Part shown: one piece after another, positions 44,956 through 54,047 of the stretch | Numbering within the stretch: position 1 is the first letter of the stretch | Layout of the letters: the number at the start of each line of letters is the position of its first letter | Position numbers and translations under genes: made by a program | Notes under the pieces: model-generated | The model's database searches: none | What the model saw: only the letters and a program-made list of their open reading frames with translations | What the model was told of the DNA's origin: nothing | Assembly: GCF_963676475.1 (NCBI RefSeq) | Contig: NZ_OY781107.1 | Coordinates: 496,001 to 560,000, forward strand | Source of the DNA: an uncultured Celeribacter sp. | GTDB lineage: Bacteria > Pseudomonadota > Alphaproteobacteria > Rhodobacterales > Rhodobacteraceae | DNA: 64,000 nt | Direction: 5' to 3'

Positions 44956-45946
44956 TCGCTTTCATTGAAGAGCACCGGGAAGTCATCGGGGCTTTGCCGA
45001 TGGAACGCCAATGGTCCGAGTGACATTGGCGAAGGCCGATCTGCAAATACCTGCCGATTGCCTCGTCGACATTCTACGATCATATGGCCAAACGGGCGAA
45101 CGCTGATCTGCTTTCGGATCGTGCCAAGCGGGACAAGGCTTTGCAGCCCGAGATCGAACGCGTCTGGGAACAGAACTACAAGGTCTATGGCGTCCGCAAA
45201 GTCTGGCGCCAGATGCGGCGGGAAGGATTTGATGTGGCCCGATGCACGATAGCCCGGTTGATGAAGGATTTGGGCCTGCAGGGCGCCATTCGGGGCAAGC
45301 CGCATAAAACGACGATCCCTGACAAGAAGCAGCCGTGCCCGATGGACAAGGTAAACCGGCAATTCCGGGTGCCGGCACCGAACATGCTCTGGGTCAGTGA
45401 CTTCACCTATGTCGCGACCTGGCAGGGATTTGTCTACGTGGCATTCGTCATCGACACATTTGCGCGCCGGATCTTTGGGTGGCGCGTCAGCCGCCCGGCT
45501 CACACAGGCTTCGTTCTCGACGCTTTGGAACAGGCTGTTCATCAGCGGCAGCCTGGTGTGGGACTGATCCATCACTCAGACCGCGGATCGCAATACCTGG
45601 CGATAAAATACACCGAACGCTTGGCCGAGGCAGGGATCGAACCCTCGGTCGGCAGCGTCGGTGACAGCTATGAGTTCAAGCAGGGCCGCGCAGCGGATCA
45701 AATGATCTGGGGGATCATTTGAATGCGCAGAACGCTTTGGCCGAGACAATCAATGGTCTCTTCAAGGCGGAGGTCATCCACCGCCGTGGCCCGTGACGCA
45801 GTCTGGACGCCGAGGAATACGCCACTCTGGAATGGGTCGACTGGTTCAACAACCGCCGCCTCCTCGAACCGATCGGAAACATCCCACCAGCGGAAGCAGA
45901 GGCAAACTTCTACGCAGCCCCGGAAACTAAGAGCATAGCCGCATAA
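44952..45946 (+). pseudogene. IS3 transposase OrfB, copy 2, inactivated
   Basis: Starts [10 protein letters not shown] but is broken three times. About 38 extra bases with an 8-bp hairpin lie near 45000-45031. About 58 extra bases with a 10-bp palindrome lie at about 45672-45729, just before DNALAE should appear. A TGA at 45794-45796 replaces the usual Trp codon. The remaining parts (PICKYLPIA, WVSDFTYVATWQGF, HHSDRGSQYL, LEWVDWFNNRRLLEPIG) show a once-normal DDE enzyme. Confidence 0.85.
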
Positions 45947-45985
45947 CTTAAACCAAACAGCCTCAGGCAAACCCGGTGCGGTTCA

Positions 45986-46365
45986 ACCTCGACGGCCAAC
46001 CTGACAGTGCCTGAGTTTCAAGTTCAGGGTGATCGGCCCGAAGCTGCACGATTGAGCGGACCGGTCACCTCCGGTGCGTTTCAGGATCGCCTTGACCCGC
46101 GCGATGACCTCGCGCGGACTGAAGGGCTTGGTGACATGGTCATCTGCGCCAAGTTCGAGACCTAGGATGCGGTCGATCTCGTCATCACGGGCGGTCAGAA
46201 AAAGGATCGGCACGTCAGATTGCGCGCGAATGCGGCGACAGACCTCGACCCCTTCCATCTCGGGCAGTCCGACATCAAGAATGATCAGATCCGGCGCGCC
46301 GCGCAGCGCCTCGCGCAGGGCAGATTGCAGACTTTCGCTGCAGGTACGAGGCTCACCAGTTTCAT
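45986..46365 (-). pseudogene. Fragment of an OmpR-type response regulator
   Basis: The frame reads [20 protein letters not shown] (phosphoacceptor Asp), [36 protein letters not shown] (conserved Lys), then a few residues of the DNA-binding domain before the IS3 end at 45985. The N-terminal third is missing as well; an in-frame TGA lies just upstream. Both ends are lost, so it is not functional. Confidence 0.75.
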
Positions 46366-46404
46366 TTCAGAAAGCGGTTGCCTTGCAGGCCAGAGAGCCT
46401 CCGA

Positions 46405-47343
46405 TCAATCGGCCAGCTTTTCCGCTAAAGCCTCGTTCAGGACGACCTGCGAGGCGTAGCCCCCCCGAAGAGCCGCACGTGTCGCGTCCAGTTTTTCGAG
46501 GCCGCTGACCACCAAAAGTCCCGACATTGCCCGGAGCAGCGCATGATCAGCGCTGATCATGCGTCGGTCGAGCTCTCCGAGCACTGGCGCTCCCTCTGCA
46601 TCGACGAACCGACCGGCGATGATCCCCACAGCGCCTTTCGACACATACTCAGCCACATCTTCTGGCGTGGCGATGTTGAACTGGACCACATGGGTGTTCG
46701 CGGTACAAGGGCTGAGCGAATAGATCGCTTTCGTACAATCGCCCAAGAGGCGGATTTGCTCGGAGATGATCGGCTCTTGTCGCAACCGCTCCGCCAAAGA
46801 GGCCTCGGAGCACACCGCAGGGGCGTTCAGGTTGATGCATTGGGCAGAGAGGCGACGCGCGATCTCGGTCGTGCAGCTTTCGCAGGTCGGCAGCAAAGGG
46901 TTGGCGAGGGAGCCGATCAACTGACGCACGACCAGTCCGTCCACCGGCCACCACGGCACGCGTTCCGAGACGAAAGAGACCGTTTGTCCCCAACTTACAC
47001 CCAAAGTTTCACCCGGCTGAACGAAATCCGGCAAAAGCTGCGCTGCAGCTTCGCAGACCTGCAACATCGTCTCAGCGGAAGCGTGCTCCTCCGGCACCAC
47101 ATGCGCGCTGTCGAGGCCGTACCGTTCGCACAACCGATCCGCCAGATCATTGACCCGAAAATGCGTGCCCGAGATTTTCACACCTACGATCTGACGTTCT
47201 CGCGCCAGCCTCAAGTAGGTGATCACCGTGGGCCGCGAGAGCCCCATTTTCTTGGCAATCTCCGCCTGATTGAGCCCCTTGATGTAATAAAGCCAAGCGG
47301 CTTCGGCTACGGTGCGATCGGTCGGGTGATTGGCACGCACCAT
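46405..47343 (-). CDS. SorC/DeoR-type sugar-binding transcriptional regulator
   Basis: 312 residues. An N-terminal helix-turn-helix (AAWLYYIKGLNQAEIAKKMG, then SRPTVITYLRLA) is followed by a SorC sugar-phosphate-binding domain (GETLGVSWGQTVS, then VVRQLIGSLANPLL). Last gene of the polyol operon and its likely local regulator, probably repressing until a phosphorylated pathway intermediate binds. The inverted repeat at 55784-55828 is a candidate target. Confidence 0.9.
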   Translation of the reverse strand: MVRANHPTDRTVAEAAWLYYIKGLNQAEIAKKMGLSRPTVITYLRLARERQIVGVKISGTHFRVNDLADRLCERYGLDSAHVVPEEHASAETMLQVCEAAAQLLPDFVQPGETLGVSWGQTVSFVSERVPWWPVDGLVVRQLIGSLANPLLPTCESCTTEIARRLSAQCINLNAPAVCSEASLAERLRQEPIISEQIRLLGDCTKAIYSLSPCTANTHVVQFNIATPEDVAEYVSKGAVGIIAGRFVDAEGAPVLGELDRRMISADHALLRAMSGLLVVSGLEKLDATRAALRGGYASQVVLNEALAEKLAD

Positions 47344-47382
47344 TTCTCGGAACTCCTTAAAAGAACAGGTCGGTATACGACC

Positions 47383-48390
47383 CTACACCGCGTCTTCAAG
47401 GGCGTCAAAGCGCAGCACATCCGCTGTGATCGCCAAATCCTCCTCCAGCGCCCGATCCGGCGTCAGACCCGCTTGCGCGAGATCCCCGTGATAGCCGTGC
47501 ACCGCCTCGGCGGGCCTAACATCGCCATCCGCCACACGCCGCATCCAGGCGATGAGCGTGGTCTGGTGTTCGGCCTGATTGATCTTGCGCCCGAAGAGCG
47601 CCAGCCGCGCGCCGTGGCGTTCGGATTGGGCCACCAGTTCGAAAGTATCGCGATGGGTCGCGCCCGCACCGCCCAGCACGCCCACGACCATCGACGGATC
47701 ATGTGCGGCGAGTTCCGCCATGGCCTCGGGACCATTGTAGGCGACCTTGAGGAATTCCGGACGTTCCGCGCGGGTCAGGCTGGCCAGAAGGCGGATGATA
47801 TTGTCGTTCACAAAAGCGCCGAGGTGTTCGGGCGCGACGGCATCTACCACATTCGGATTGAAGACTTCGAGGAAATGCTGAACCCCGGCGGCACGTGCTT
47901 CGCGACGGAAAGCGGCATAGGCCTCAAGCGCACGGGCATCGGCCTCTGTGTCGTTGTTGAAGGTCAGGGAATAGAGGCACAGATTTGCCGGCGCAAAGTC
48001 GAGATCCGCTCCACGATAGGGCCGCGAAGGCACGGTGTTATGCGCAGCACCGCGCAGATTGCCCCAGACACAGGTCGTCTCATTGCCGCGAAAGGCGGGC
48101 TGAATGGCAGCGTTCGCAAAGGCGCCTTCCACTTGCAACACATCCATGGTGCCTGCGGCGGTGAGCATGATGTCGACGACGTCTTGTTCAATGATCTGCC
48201 GAACTTCATCGAGAAACTGCGGCCGGGTGCGCGGGCCAATGGGGCGTCCGGCGGCATCGCGCGCCAGTCCCAAAGCGGGCACGCCGCCGGTCACTTCGGT
48301 GTCCTTGGCATCGGCGATCATATAGTCGCCCTTGCGATAGCCACCCGCCCGGATGCGGGAAATCTTGTCGGTGTAACGCAGGTTGTTCAT
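47383..48390 (-). CDS. TIM-barrel aldolase-like protein of the polyol operon
   Basis: 335 residues beginning MNNLRYTDKISRIRAGGYRK. TAAGTMDVLQVEGAF, FLEVFNPNVVD, FLKVAYNGPEAMAEL and LFGRKINQAEHQTTLIAW suggest a beta/alpha barrel of the class-I aldolase (LacD/DeoC-like) type, with Lys in FLKVAYNG as possible Schiff-base residue. The position after kinase and dehydrogenase suggests cleavage or isomerisation of a ketose phosphate. I cannot name the substrate. Confidence 0.7.
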   Translation of the reverse strand: MNNLRYTDKISRIRAGGYRKGDYMIADAKDTEVTGGVPALGLARDAAGRPIGPRTRPQFLDEVRQIIEQDVVDIMLTAAGTMDVLQVEGAFANAAIQPAFRGNETTCVWGNLRGAAHNTVPSRPYRGADLDFAPANLCLYSLTFNNDTEADARALEAYAAFRREARAAGVQHFLEVFNPNVVDAVAPEHLGAFVNDNIIRLLASLTRAERPEFLKVAYNGPEAMAELAAHDPSMVVGVLGGAGATHRDTFELVAQSERHGARLALFGRKINQAEHQTTLIAWMRRVADGDVRPAEAVHGYHGDLAQAGLTPDRALEEDLAITADVLRFDALEDAV

Positions 48391-48393
48391 GGA

Positions 48394-49473
48394 TTACACT
48401 CCTCGCAGGCTCTGTCCGGTTTCCGGATCAAAGACATGGACCTTGTCGCGACGGATCGCGAATTGCACGGTGTCGTCCGGCGACAGACGGCGGAAGCGTT
48501 GCGTGACAAAGGACATCTCATGGCCGTCAACATCGGTGATGACCTGACCTTCCGCGCCCATGTTTTCAACCAGAACCACGGTGCCGGTGAGGGCATTTTC
48601 CGTCCCCGGATCGCAGAGGTCCATGCTCGCCGGGCGCAGGCCCAATTCGACCTCTTGTCCCGGCTTCAGGGATGGAAACACATCAGGATCAAGGGTGATC
48701 GCAATGCCGCCCGCCCGCGCCACATGGCCCTCCTCCATGGTAGCGTGCAGGAAATTCATCGCCGGTGTGCCGATGAAATCCGCCACGAACCGCGAAGCGG
48801 GGTGTTGGAAAATTTCGTCCGGCGTGCCCATTTGTTCGATCTTGCCATCGCGCATCAACACGATGCGGTCGGCGATGGTCATCGCCTCAAGCTGATCGTG
48901 GGTGACGAAAATGGTCGTAGTCTTGAGCTGAAGGTGCATTTTACGGATTTCCGTCCGCAACTTTTCGCGCAGTTTCGCGTCGAGATTGGACAGCGGTTCG
49001 TCGAAGAGAAACACCTTCGGCGTTTTGATCATCGCGCGGGCCATGGCGACGCGCTGTTGCTGGCCGCCGGAGAGGTTTTTCGGACGCCGGTCGAGATAGG
49101 GCTCAAGGCCCAGCATCTCGGCCACCTGCTCCAGTCGCGGGGCAATCTCGGCTTTCGAAATGCCCTGGCGGCGCAGCCCGAAGGTGATGTTGTCGGCGAC
49201 GCTCATATGCGGGTAAAGCGCATAGCTTTGGAAAACCATGGCAACGCCACGCTCGCCGGGGGGGAGGTCGGTGACATCCGTGCCACCGATTTCAATCCGC
49301 CCGCCAGTGACCTCTTCGAGCCCCGCAACCATGCGCAGCATCGTGGATTTGCCACAGCCCGAGGGGCCGAGAAAGACGACGAATTCATGATCGGGGATCG
49401 ACAGGTTCATCCCCTCGATCACAGGGTGCGCGCCATAGGATTTGACGATGTCGGTACAAGAAATATTGGCCAT
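48394..49473 (-). CDS. ABC transporter ATPase, MalK/UgpC type
   Basis: 359 residues. Walker A GPSGCGKST, Q-loop, signature LSGGQQQRVAMARA, Walker B VFLFDEPLSNLDA, H-loop FVTHDQLEAM; the C-terminal third is the TOBE/regulatory domain typical of sugar importers. Energises uptake with the two permeases and the binding protein encoded upstream in the operon. Confidence 0.95.
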   Translation of the reverse strand: MANISCTDIVKSYGAHPVIEGMNLSIPDHEFVVFLGPSGCGKSTMLRMVAGLEEVTGGRIEIGGTDVTDLPPGERGVAMVFQSYALYPHMSVADNITFGLRRQGISKAEIAPRLEQVAEMLGLEPYLDRRPKNLSGGQQQRVAMARAMIKTPKVFLFDEPLSNLDAKLREKLRTEIRKMHLQLKTTTIFVTHDQLEAMTIADRIVLMRDGKIEQMGTPDEIFQHPASRFVADFIGTPAMNFLHATMEEGHVARAGGIAITLDPDVFPSLKPGQEVELGLRPASMDLCDPGTENALTGTVVLVENMGAEGQVITDVDGHEMSFVTQRFRRLSPDDTVQFAIRRDKVHVFDPETGQSLRGV

Positions 49474-49482
49474 TGATCTGTC

Positions 49483-50298
49483 CTATTTCCGGCCGCTCTG
49501 GACCGAGGTGTTGAGAAGGCCCATCAGAAGGCCGATGAAGACGAGCGGAGGCACCACCAGCAGCACGGTGGCCGCATTGATCACGCCCCATGGCACCTCT
49601 TTGCCAAGCGAGGTGATGGAGGCCGCAACCACGGGAAGGGTGGCGTTTTGTGCGGCAAGCGTGAGCGCCAAGAGCAGCTCGTTCCAGACCAGCACGAAGG
49701 TAAAAACCAGCGCGCCGAACAGGGAGGGGGACGCCACCGGAAGGGCGAAGCGCCAGAAGATCTCGAAGGGGGAACATCCCTCCATCGCGGCGGCTTCCTC
49801 GATGTTGAGCGGCACGCGCTCGAAGGCCGGAACCGACAGCCAGATCACTGTCGAGATCGTGGTGATCAGATAGACGAGGATCAGACCAAAGAGCGTGTCG
49901 TAGATGCCGAGATCGAGGTAGATGACGATGAACGGGATCGCGATGGCCACCGGCGGCATGAAGCGCAGCGACAGCACGAAGAACTGAACATCATCTCCCC
50001 ATTTCCGGGCATGACGCGCCAGCGTATAGGCGGCGGGAATGCCGAGTGCGGCGCCGATGATCACGGAGGCCGAGACGACAATCACGGAGTGCAAAAGCCC
50101 GTCGCGAATGGTCGGATTGCGCAGGATGGTGGCAAAGTTCTCAAACGTCGGGGTGAACACAAGCTTCGGCACCGGGGTGACGATGTCGCGCAGCTCCTTG
50201 AAGGCGCCCAGCACCGTCCAGAGGATCGGCCCGAGAGCCACGACGATCAGGAGTGCGAGCAGCGCGCGGGTGAGTGTGGCGGATATCAGGCGGCCCAT
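49483..50298 (-). CDS. Sugar/polyol ABC transporter permease, MalG type
   Basis: 271 residues with six transmembrane helices and the EAA loop EEAAAMEGCSPFEIFWRFAL, placing it in the MalG/carbohydrate permease group. Start overlaps the end of the upstream permease gene by 13 bases. Works with the MalF-type partner. Confidence 0.92.
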   Translation of the reverse strand: MGRLISATLTRALLALLIVVALGPILWTVLGAFKELRDIVTPVPKLVFTPTFENFATILRNPTIRDGLLHSVIVVSASVIIGAALGIPAAYTLARHARKWGDDVQFFVLSLRFMPPVAIAIPFIVIYLDLGIYDTLFGLILVYLITTISTVIWLSVPAFERVPLNIEEAAAMEGCSPFEIFWRFALPVASPSLFGALVFTFVLVWNELLLALTLAAQNATLPVVAASITSLGKEVPWGVINAATVLLVVPPLVFIGLLMGLLNTSVQSGRK

Positions 50299-51158
50299 TT
50301 TTTCCCCGCTTTCCAGATGATGGTGAAGACGACGGTGGTCACGATGAGCAACAGGATCGACATGGCGGAGGCATAGGAAATCCGTCCACCCATGTTGATG
50401 CCCATCTGATAGGCGTAGAGATCGAGCGTTTCCGTCGCGGTGCCCGGACCGCCCCCCGTCATGACAAAGATCAGATCAAAGGAACGCAGGCTTTCGACCG
50501 CTTTGACCAACGCCAGCGAAATGATCGGCGCCTTGAGCATCGGCAGGGTGACATAGGCATGGATTTCCCAAGTGCGCGCATTGTCGAGCATCGCGGCCTC
50601 GATCGGATCGCGCGGCAGGGTTTCCATGAGCTTGAGCAGAATGACCGTAAAGAACAGACCCCATTGCCAGATGTCCACGATGGCCACGGACACAAGCGCC
50701 AGAGAGGGATCGGCGAGAAACTCGACCGGGCCGATGCCGACAAGGCTGCACAGGTAATTGATCACGCCCAGCGACGGCGAATAGAGAAAACGCCAGATGA
50801 ACGCAGCCGCAACGCGCGGCAGGAGTACCGGCACCAGAAAGGCGAAACAGATGAGGTTGCGCCAAAGCGGCTTTTTCACGGTCTCATAGATCAGCACAGC
50901 CAAGAGCACGGCCAGCACCAGAGTGCCGGTCACGGTGATCAGCTCCCAAATGGCGGAGATTTCCAGCGCGTTGAAAAACCGTTTGTCGCGCAGCAGGCGC
51001 AGAAAGTTATAGGCGCCGACGAACTCGTAGTCCGCACTGCGCAGCGTGCGGTTCATCAGGGCGAACCAGACCGCCCCTGCAACAGAGACGAACGCGAGCG
51101 TGGCCAAGAGTCCGATGGCTGGCACAAGCGAAAGGGTGACGAATGTTTTGCGTTTCAT
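50286..51158 (-). CDS. Sugar/polyol ABC transporter permease, MalF type
   Basis: 290 residues, MKRKTFVTLSLVPAIGLLAT start, six helices, EAA loop EAAMLDNARTWEIHAYVTLP. I chose the ATG at 51158 with AAGGA six bases upstream; 28 more codons are open in frame but lack membrane-protein character. The family is the mannitol/sorbitol-type importers. Confidence 0.92.
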   Translation of the reverse strand: MKRKTFVTLSLVPAIGLLATLAFVSVAGAVWFALMNRTLRSADYEFVGAYNFLRLLRDKRFFNALEISAIWELITVTGTLVLAVLLAVLIYETVKKPLWRNLICFAFLVPVLLPRVAAAFIWRFLYSPSLGVINYLCSLVGIGPVEFLADPSLALVSVAIVDIWQWGLFFTVILLKLMETLPRDPIEAAMLDNARTWEIHAYVTLPMLKAPIISLALVKAVESLRSFDLIFVMTGGGPGTATETLDLYAYQMGINMGGRISYASAMSILLLIVTTVVFTIIWKAGKKWAA

Positions 51159-51258
51159 AAGGCGTCCTTCGACGTCGAAAGGCGGAAAAGATGGATCGGC
51201 GTGTTCCTCAGGGTCTTTGGCCCAAGGCACCACGAGGAACACGCCGGAAGAGGCGGGA

Positions 51259-52530
51259 CTATTTCACCCGCATCAGGCTGTCTTCGGCAAAGAAGGCTGC
51301 TTCATCAAGCGCGCCACCGATGTCATCGCGCGTGCCGGTAAAGACCTCTTCCAGCGCGAGACCAAGCGTGTCGCCGATCTCCGGCCAGGCTGGGCTTTTC
51401 ATGATCAAAAGATCGGTTTTCGGCCCCGTCGTCAGCATCGCTTCGACATATGCCGCCGGCACAAGCGCCTGATAGGCCTCGCTCTCAAGGGTCGATGTGC
51501 GGCCGATGTCAGAGGCAATTCCTTCTTTAAGGCGCATCTGCTCCATTTCTTTGGATGTGGCCCAGCCTACGAAATCCCCCGCGATGAGCTTCGCGCAGTC
51601 GTCCGCAGCCCCGGCTTTCGACACGGCCCAGCCATGCGCCCAGCCCGCAGAGGGCAACGGATCGGGTGGCGGCGCATAGCCCACCTTGCCGACCACGGTC
51701 GATTTGGACGGGTCTTCCATCCACGGCCCGAACACGTCGGATTCGATCAGGATCGCGACCTGACCGCCGCGAAACGCTTCGACCGCGTCCGACCAGTTGA
51801 ACGTGCCAACACCCGGCGGACCATAGGACATCAGATCGGTGTAAAGTTCGGTCGCCTCAACGGCCGCCTCGCTGTTGAAGGCGGGCATATCGCCATCGAG
51901 CCATTCACCACCCATCGCACGGAAAAAAGGTGTCCAGCGCCAGACATTCATGCCAGAGCCTCGCTGGCCCCGCGCCGCCCAGCCATGCGCGCCGTTGTCG
52001 GCGGCATCGAGTGTCTTGACCGCTTCAACCAGCTCATCGAGGGTGGTGGGTACTGCAAGTCCGGCGGCTTCCAAAAGATCAGTGCGCACCATCATCACGT
52101 CACCGCCACCCACGAAGGGGGCGAAATACTGCGTGCCGTCAACCGTCGCAACATTGCTCAGATCGGTGCGGAAATCCGCGATGTCATAGCTCTCAGGCAC
52201 CACATCTGCGAGCGGATAAATCCAATCGGCACTGACATATTCCGCAAGGTTCGCCTCGTCGATATAGAGCACCTGATAGGACCCGGCCCCGGTCGAGGCA
52301 TCAAGGCGCGCTTTGGCACGGCGCTCGTTTTCGCCCAAAAGCGTGACTTTCACCTCCGTGTCCCATTTTTCGTTGAACTCCGCCAAATGCGCATCCAGCA
52401 CCGTGACGGCAGGCATGCCCTGTCCGATCACATTGAGCGTTGGCAGCGCGCCCTTACAGGCATCCTGCGCCTGAGCTTGTGCCGCCAACGCGCAAAGCGC
52501 CGTGCTGAGCAACAATGAGGTCCTTTTCAT
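51259..52530 (-). CDS. Sugar/polyol ABC transporter substrate-binding protein
   Basis: 423 residues with a signal peptide (MKRTSLLLSTALCALAAQAQ) and a family-1 extracellular binding fold: YQVLYIDEANLAEYV, APFVGGGDVMMVRTDLLEA, WSDAVEAFRGGQVAILIES. Polar, Asp/Glu- and Trp-rich ligand region fits a polyol or monosaccharide. Overlaps the upstream kinase stop by 4 bases. Confidence 0.92.
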   Translation of the reverse strand: MKRTSLLLSTALCALAAQAQAQDACKGALPTLNVIGQGMPAVTVLDAHLAEFNEKWDTEVKVTLLGENERRAKARLDASTGAGSYQVLYIDEANLAEYVSADWIYPLADVVPESYDIADFRTDLSNVATVDGTQYFAPFVGGGDVMMVRTDLLEAAGLAVPTTLDELVEAVKTLDAADNGAHGWAARGQRGSGMNVWRWTPFFRAMGGEWLDGDMPAFNSEAAVEATELYTDLMSYGPPGVGTFNWSDAVEAFRGGQVAILIESDVFGPWMEDPSKSTVVGKVGYAPPPDPLPSAGWAHGWAVSKAGAADDCAKLIAGDFVGWATSKEMEQMRLKEGIASDIGRTSTLESEAYQALVPAAYVEAMLTTGPKTDLLIMKSPAWPEIGDTLGLALEEVFTGTRDDIGGALDEAAFFAEDSLMRVK

Positions 52531-54047
52531 TGGTCTTCCTCCCTTGATTTATCTGCGCCCCTTGACTGGGGCCTCTCCTCCATCAGCGCGGCAACCCCTG
52601 CATCGAGGTGCCGAAACCGTGCAAATCTTTCTTCATAAAGCGTGGCAAATTCGGGGTTTGGCTCGTGTCGCCGCGCGATCTTTGTCATCCATTCGGCGGC
52701 CTGTTCGAGGTCTTCATAGACACCGACCGCCACAGCCGCGCAGATCGCCGCCCCCAATGCGCCCACCTCTCCCGCATGCACGGCCTCAACAGGGCGCTGG
52801 CAGACATCCGCAAAAATCTGTGTCCAAACCGGTGATTTCGCCGCGCCGCCCGCAAGCCGGATGACCGGCGGGAAGGCCCGCCCTGACAACGCCACCGCCT
52901 CCTCGGCATGGCGCAGAGCCTGAAAGGCAACGCCCTCAAAAATCGCCCGCAACATGGTGCCTGCATCATCCGTAGCCCCCATGTCGAGAAAGCAGCCGCG
53001 TTTCGGATCTGGCCCGAAGACGTAAGGCAAAAACTGGCAACGCCGGGCCTCGGGTGCACTGTCCGCAACGAGAGCATTGGCCTCTTCGAGCGAGACCCGC
53101 CCGCCCAGTGCCTGGCCAAGATACCACCCAAGGTTCGCGGCAGAACTTGGGCTGCCTTCCGCAATCAGCCGCGTGTCGGGGCCACCATAGCGAAAGTTCA
53201 AAATCGGCGCGCCGGAGATGTCCTCGACGGTACTTTCCAGACTGTTGATCGACCACGTTCCCGCGATCATCGTCAGAATATCCGGTCCGACCGCACCCGC
53301 TCCTAAAGAGCACGCCGCCACATCCATCATCGAGCCTGCCACCGGCACGCCTTCGGGCAGTCCGGTTTCGCGTGCCGCTTGCGCACTGATGCGCCCGGCG
53401 GTCGCGTCGCTTGGAACAATGTCAGGAAGCCGATGCCGATGCGCGGAGAGGCCAAGCATCTCCAAAGCTTCCGCAGCATAGGTGCCCGCCAAGGAGTCCA
53501 TCATGCCGCCGCCGCCCGCATCCGTCGGATCGGTGAGGGCCTGTCCCGTGAGTTTAAATCGGATCGCATCCTTGCAACACAGCGCCCACCGCGTCCGTGC
53601 CATGACCTCCGGTTCGGTCTCCGCCAGATGGGCGAATACCATCAAGGTCTGCCCGCCCCAAATCCGGTTGCCGGTCAGCTTTGTAAGTGCCTCGGCGCGC
53701 CCCTCTGTCGTGAGACGGTCCACCAGAGGCTGCGCCCGATGATCGACGGACACGATGCCGGGGCGTGTCGCCTCTCCGGCCTCATCCAACAGGAAAATCC
53801 CATTGCCAAAGCCGGTACAGCCCACCCCTAAAATAGGCCGTCCGGCGCAGTCCTGAACGATCCGGCGCAAAGCGGACACGATCCCGGCCCAGAACGGCGC
53901 GAAGTCCCGTTCAACACGCCCATCGTCGTAATGAATATTATCGACATGCGCCGTTTCCGACGCCACCTCCACACCTGACAGAGTATAGGCCACCACCTTG
54001 ACCGTTGTGCCACCCGCGTCGATTGCAATGAGCACTGCGTCACTCAT
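52527..54047 (-). CDS. FGGY-family carbohydrate kinase
   Basis: 506 residues. ATP/sugar-kinase motifs are IDAGGTTVKVVAYTLSG at the N-terminus (residues 8-24), GCTGFGNGIFLLDEAGE, VDHRAQPL, and the FGGY C-terminal signature region RLAGGAAKSPVWTQIFADV. Could phosphorylate erythritol, ribitol, xylulose or similar; the sequence does not decide. Coupled by 4-base overlaps to the dehydrogenase before and the binding protein after it. Confidence 0.9.
   Translation of the reverse strand: MSDAVLIAIDAGGTTVKVVAYTLSGVEVASETAHVDNIHYDDGRVERDFAPFWAGIVSALRRIVQDCAGRPILGVGCTGFGNGIFLLDEAGEATRPGIVSVDHRAQPLVDRLTTEGRAEALTKLTGNRIWGGQTLMVFAHLAETEPEVMARTRWALCCKDAIRFKLTGQALTDPTDAGGGGMMDSLAGTYAAEALEMLGLSAHRHRLPDIVPSDATAGRISAQAARETGLPEGVPVAGSMMDVAACSLGAGAVGPDILTMIAGTWSINSLESTVEDISGAPILNFRYGGPDTRLIAEGSPSSAANLGWYLGQALGGRVSLEEANALVADSAPEARRCQFLPYVFGPDPKRGCFLDMGATDDAGTMLRAIFEGVAFQALRHAEEAVALSGRAFPPVIRLAGGAAKSPVWTQIFADVCQRPVEAVHAGEVGALGAAICAAVAVGVYEDLEQAAEWMTKIARRHEPNPEFATLYEERFARFRHLDAGVAALMEERPQSRGADKSREEDQ

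Larger units (their letters stand above)
44576..45985 (+). mobile_element. IS3-family element, copy 2, degenerate
   Basis: About 1410 bp with terminal inverted repeats TGAACCGCACCGGGTTTGCC/TGAACCGCACCGGGTTTGCC, both continuing TGAGG. Related to copy 1 but not identical. No target duplication (CCC against ACC). The left flank is a SIR2 gene and the right flank a response-regulator fragment, so a deletion joined two unrelated genes through the element. Confidence 0.88.

Noticed and set aside
46543..49476. 977-codon plus-strand open frame
   Set aside because: Antisense to the SorC regulator, TIM-barrel and ABC ATPase genes, all with clear family motifs; no coherent protein features.
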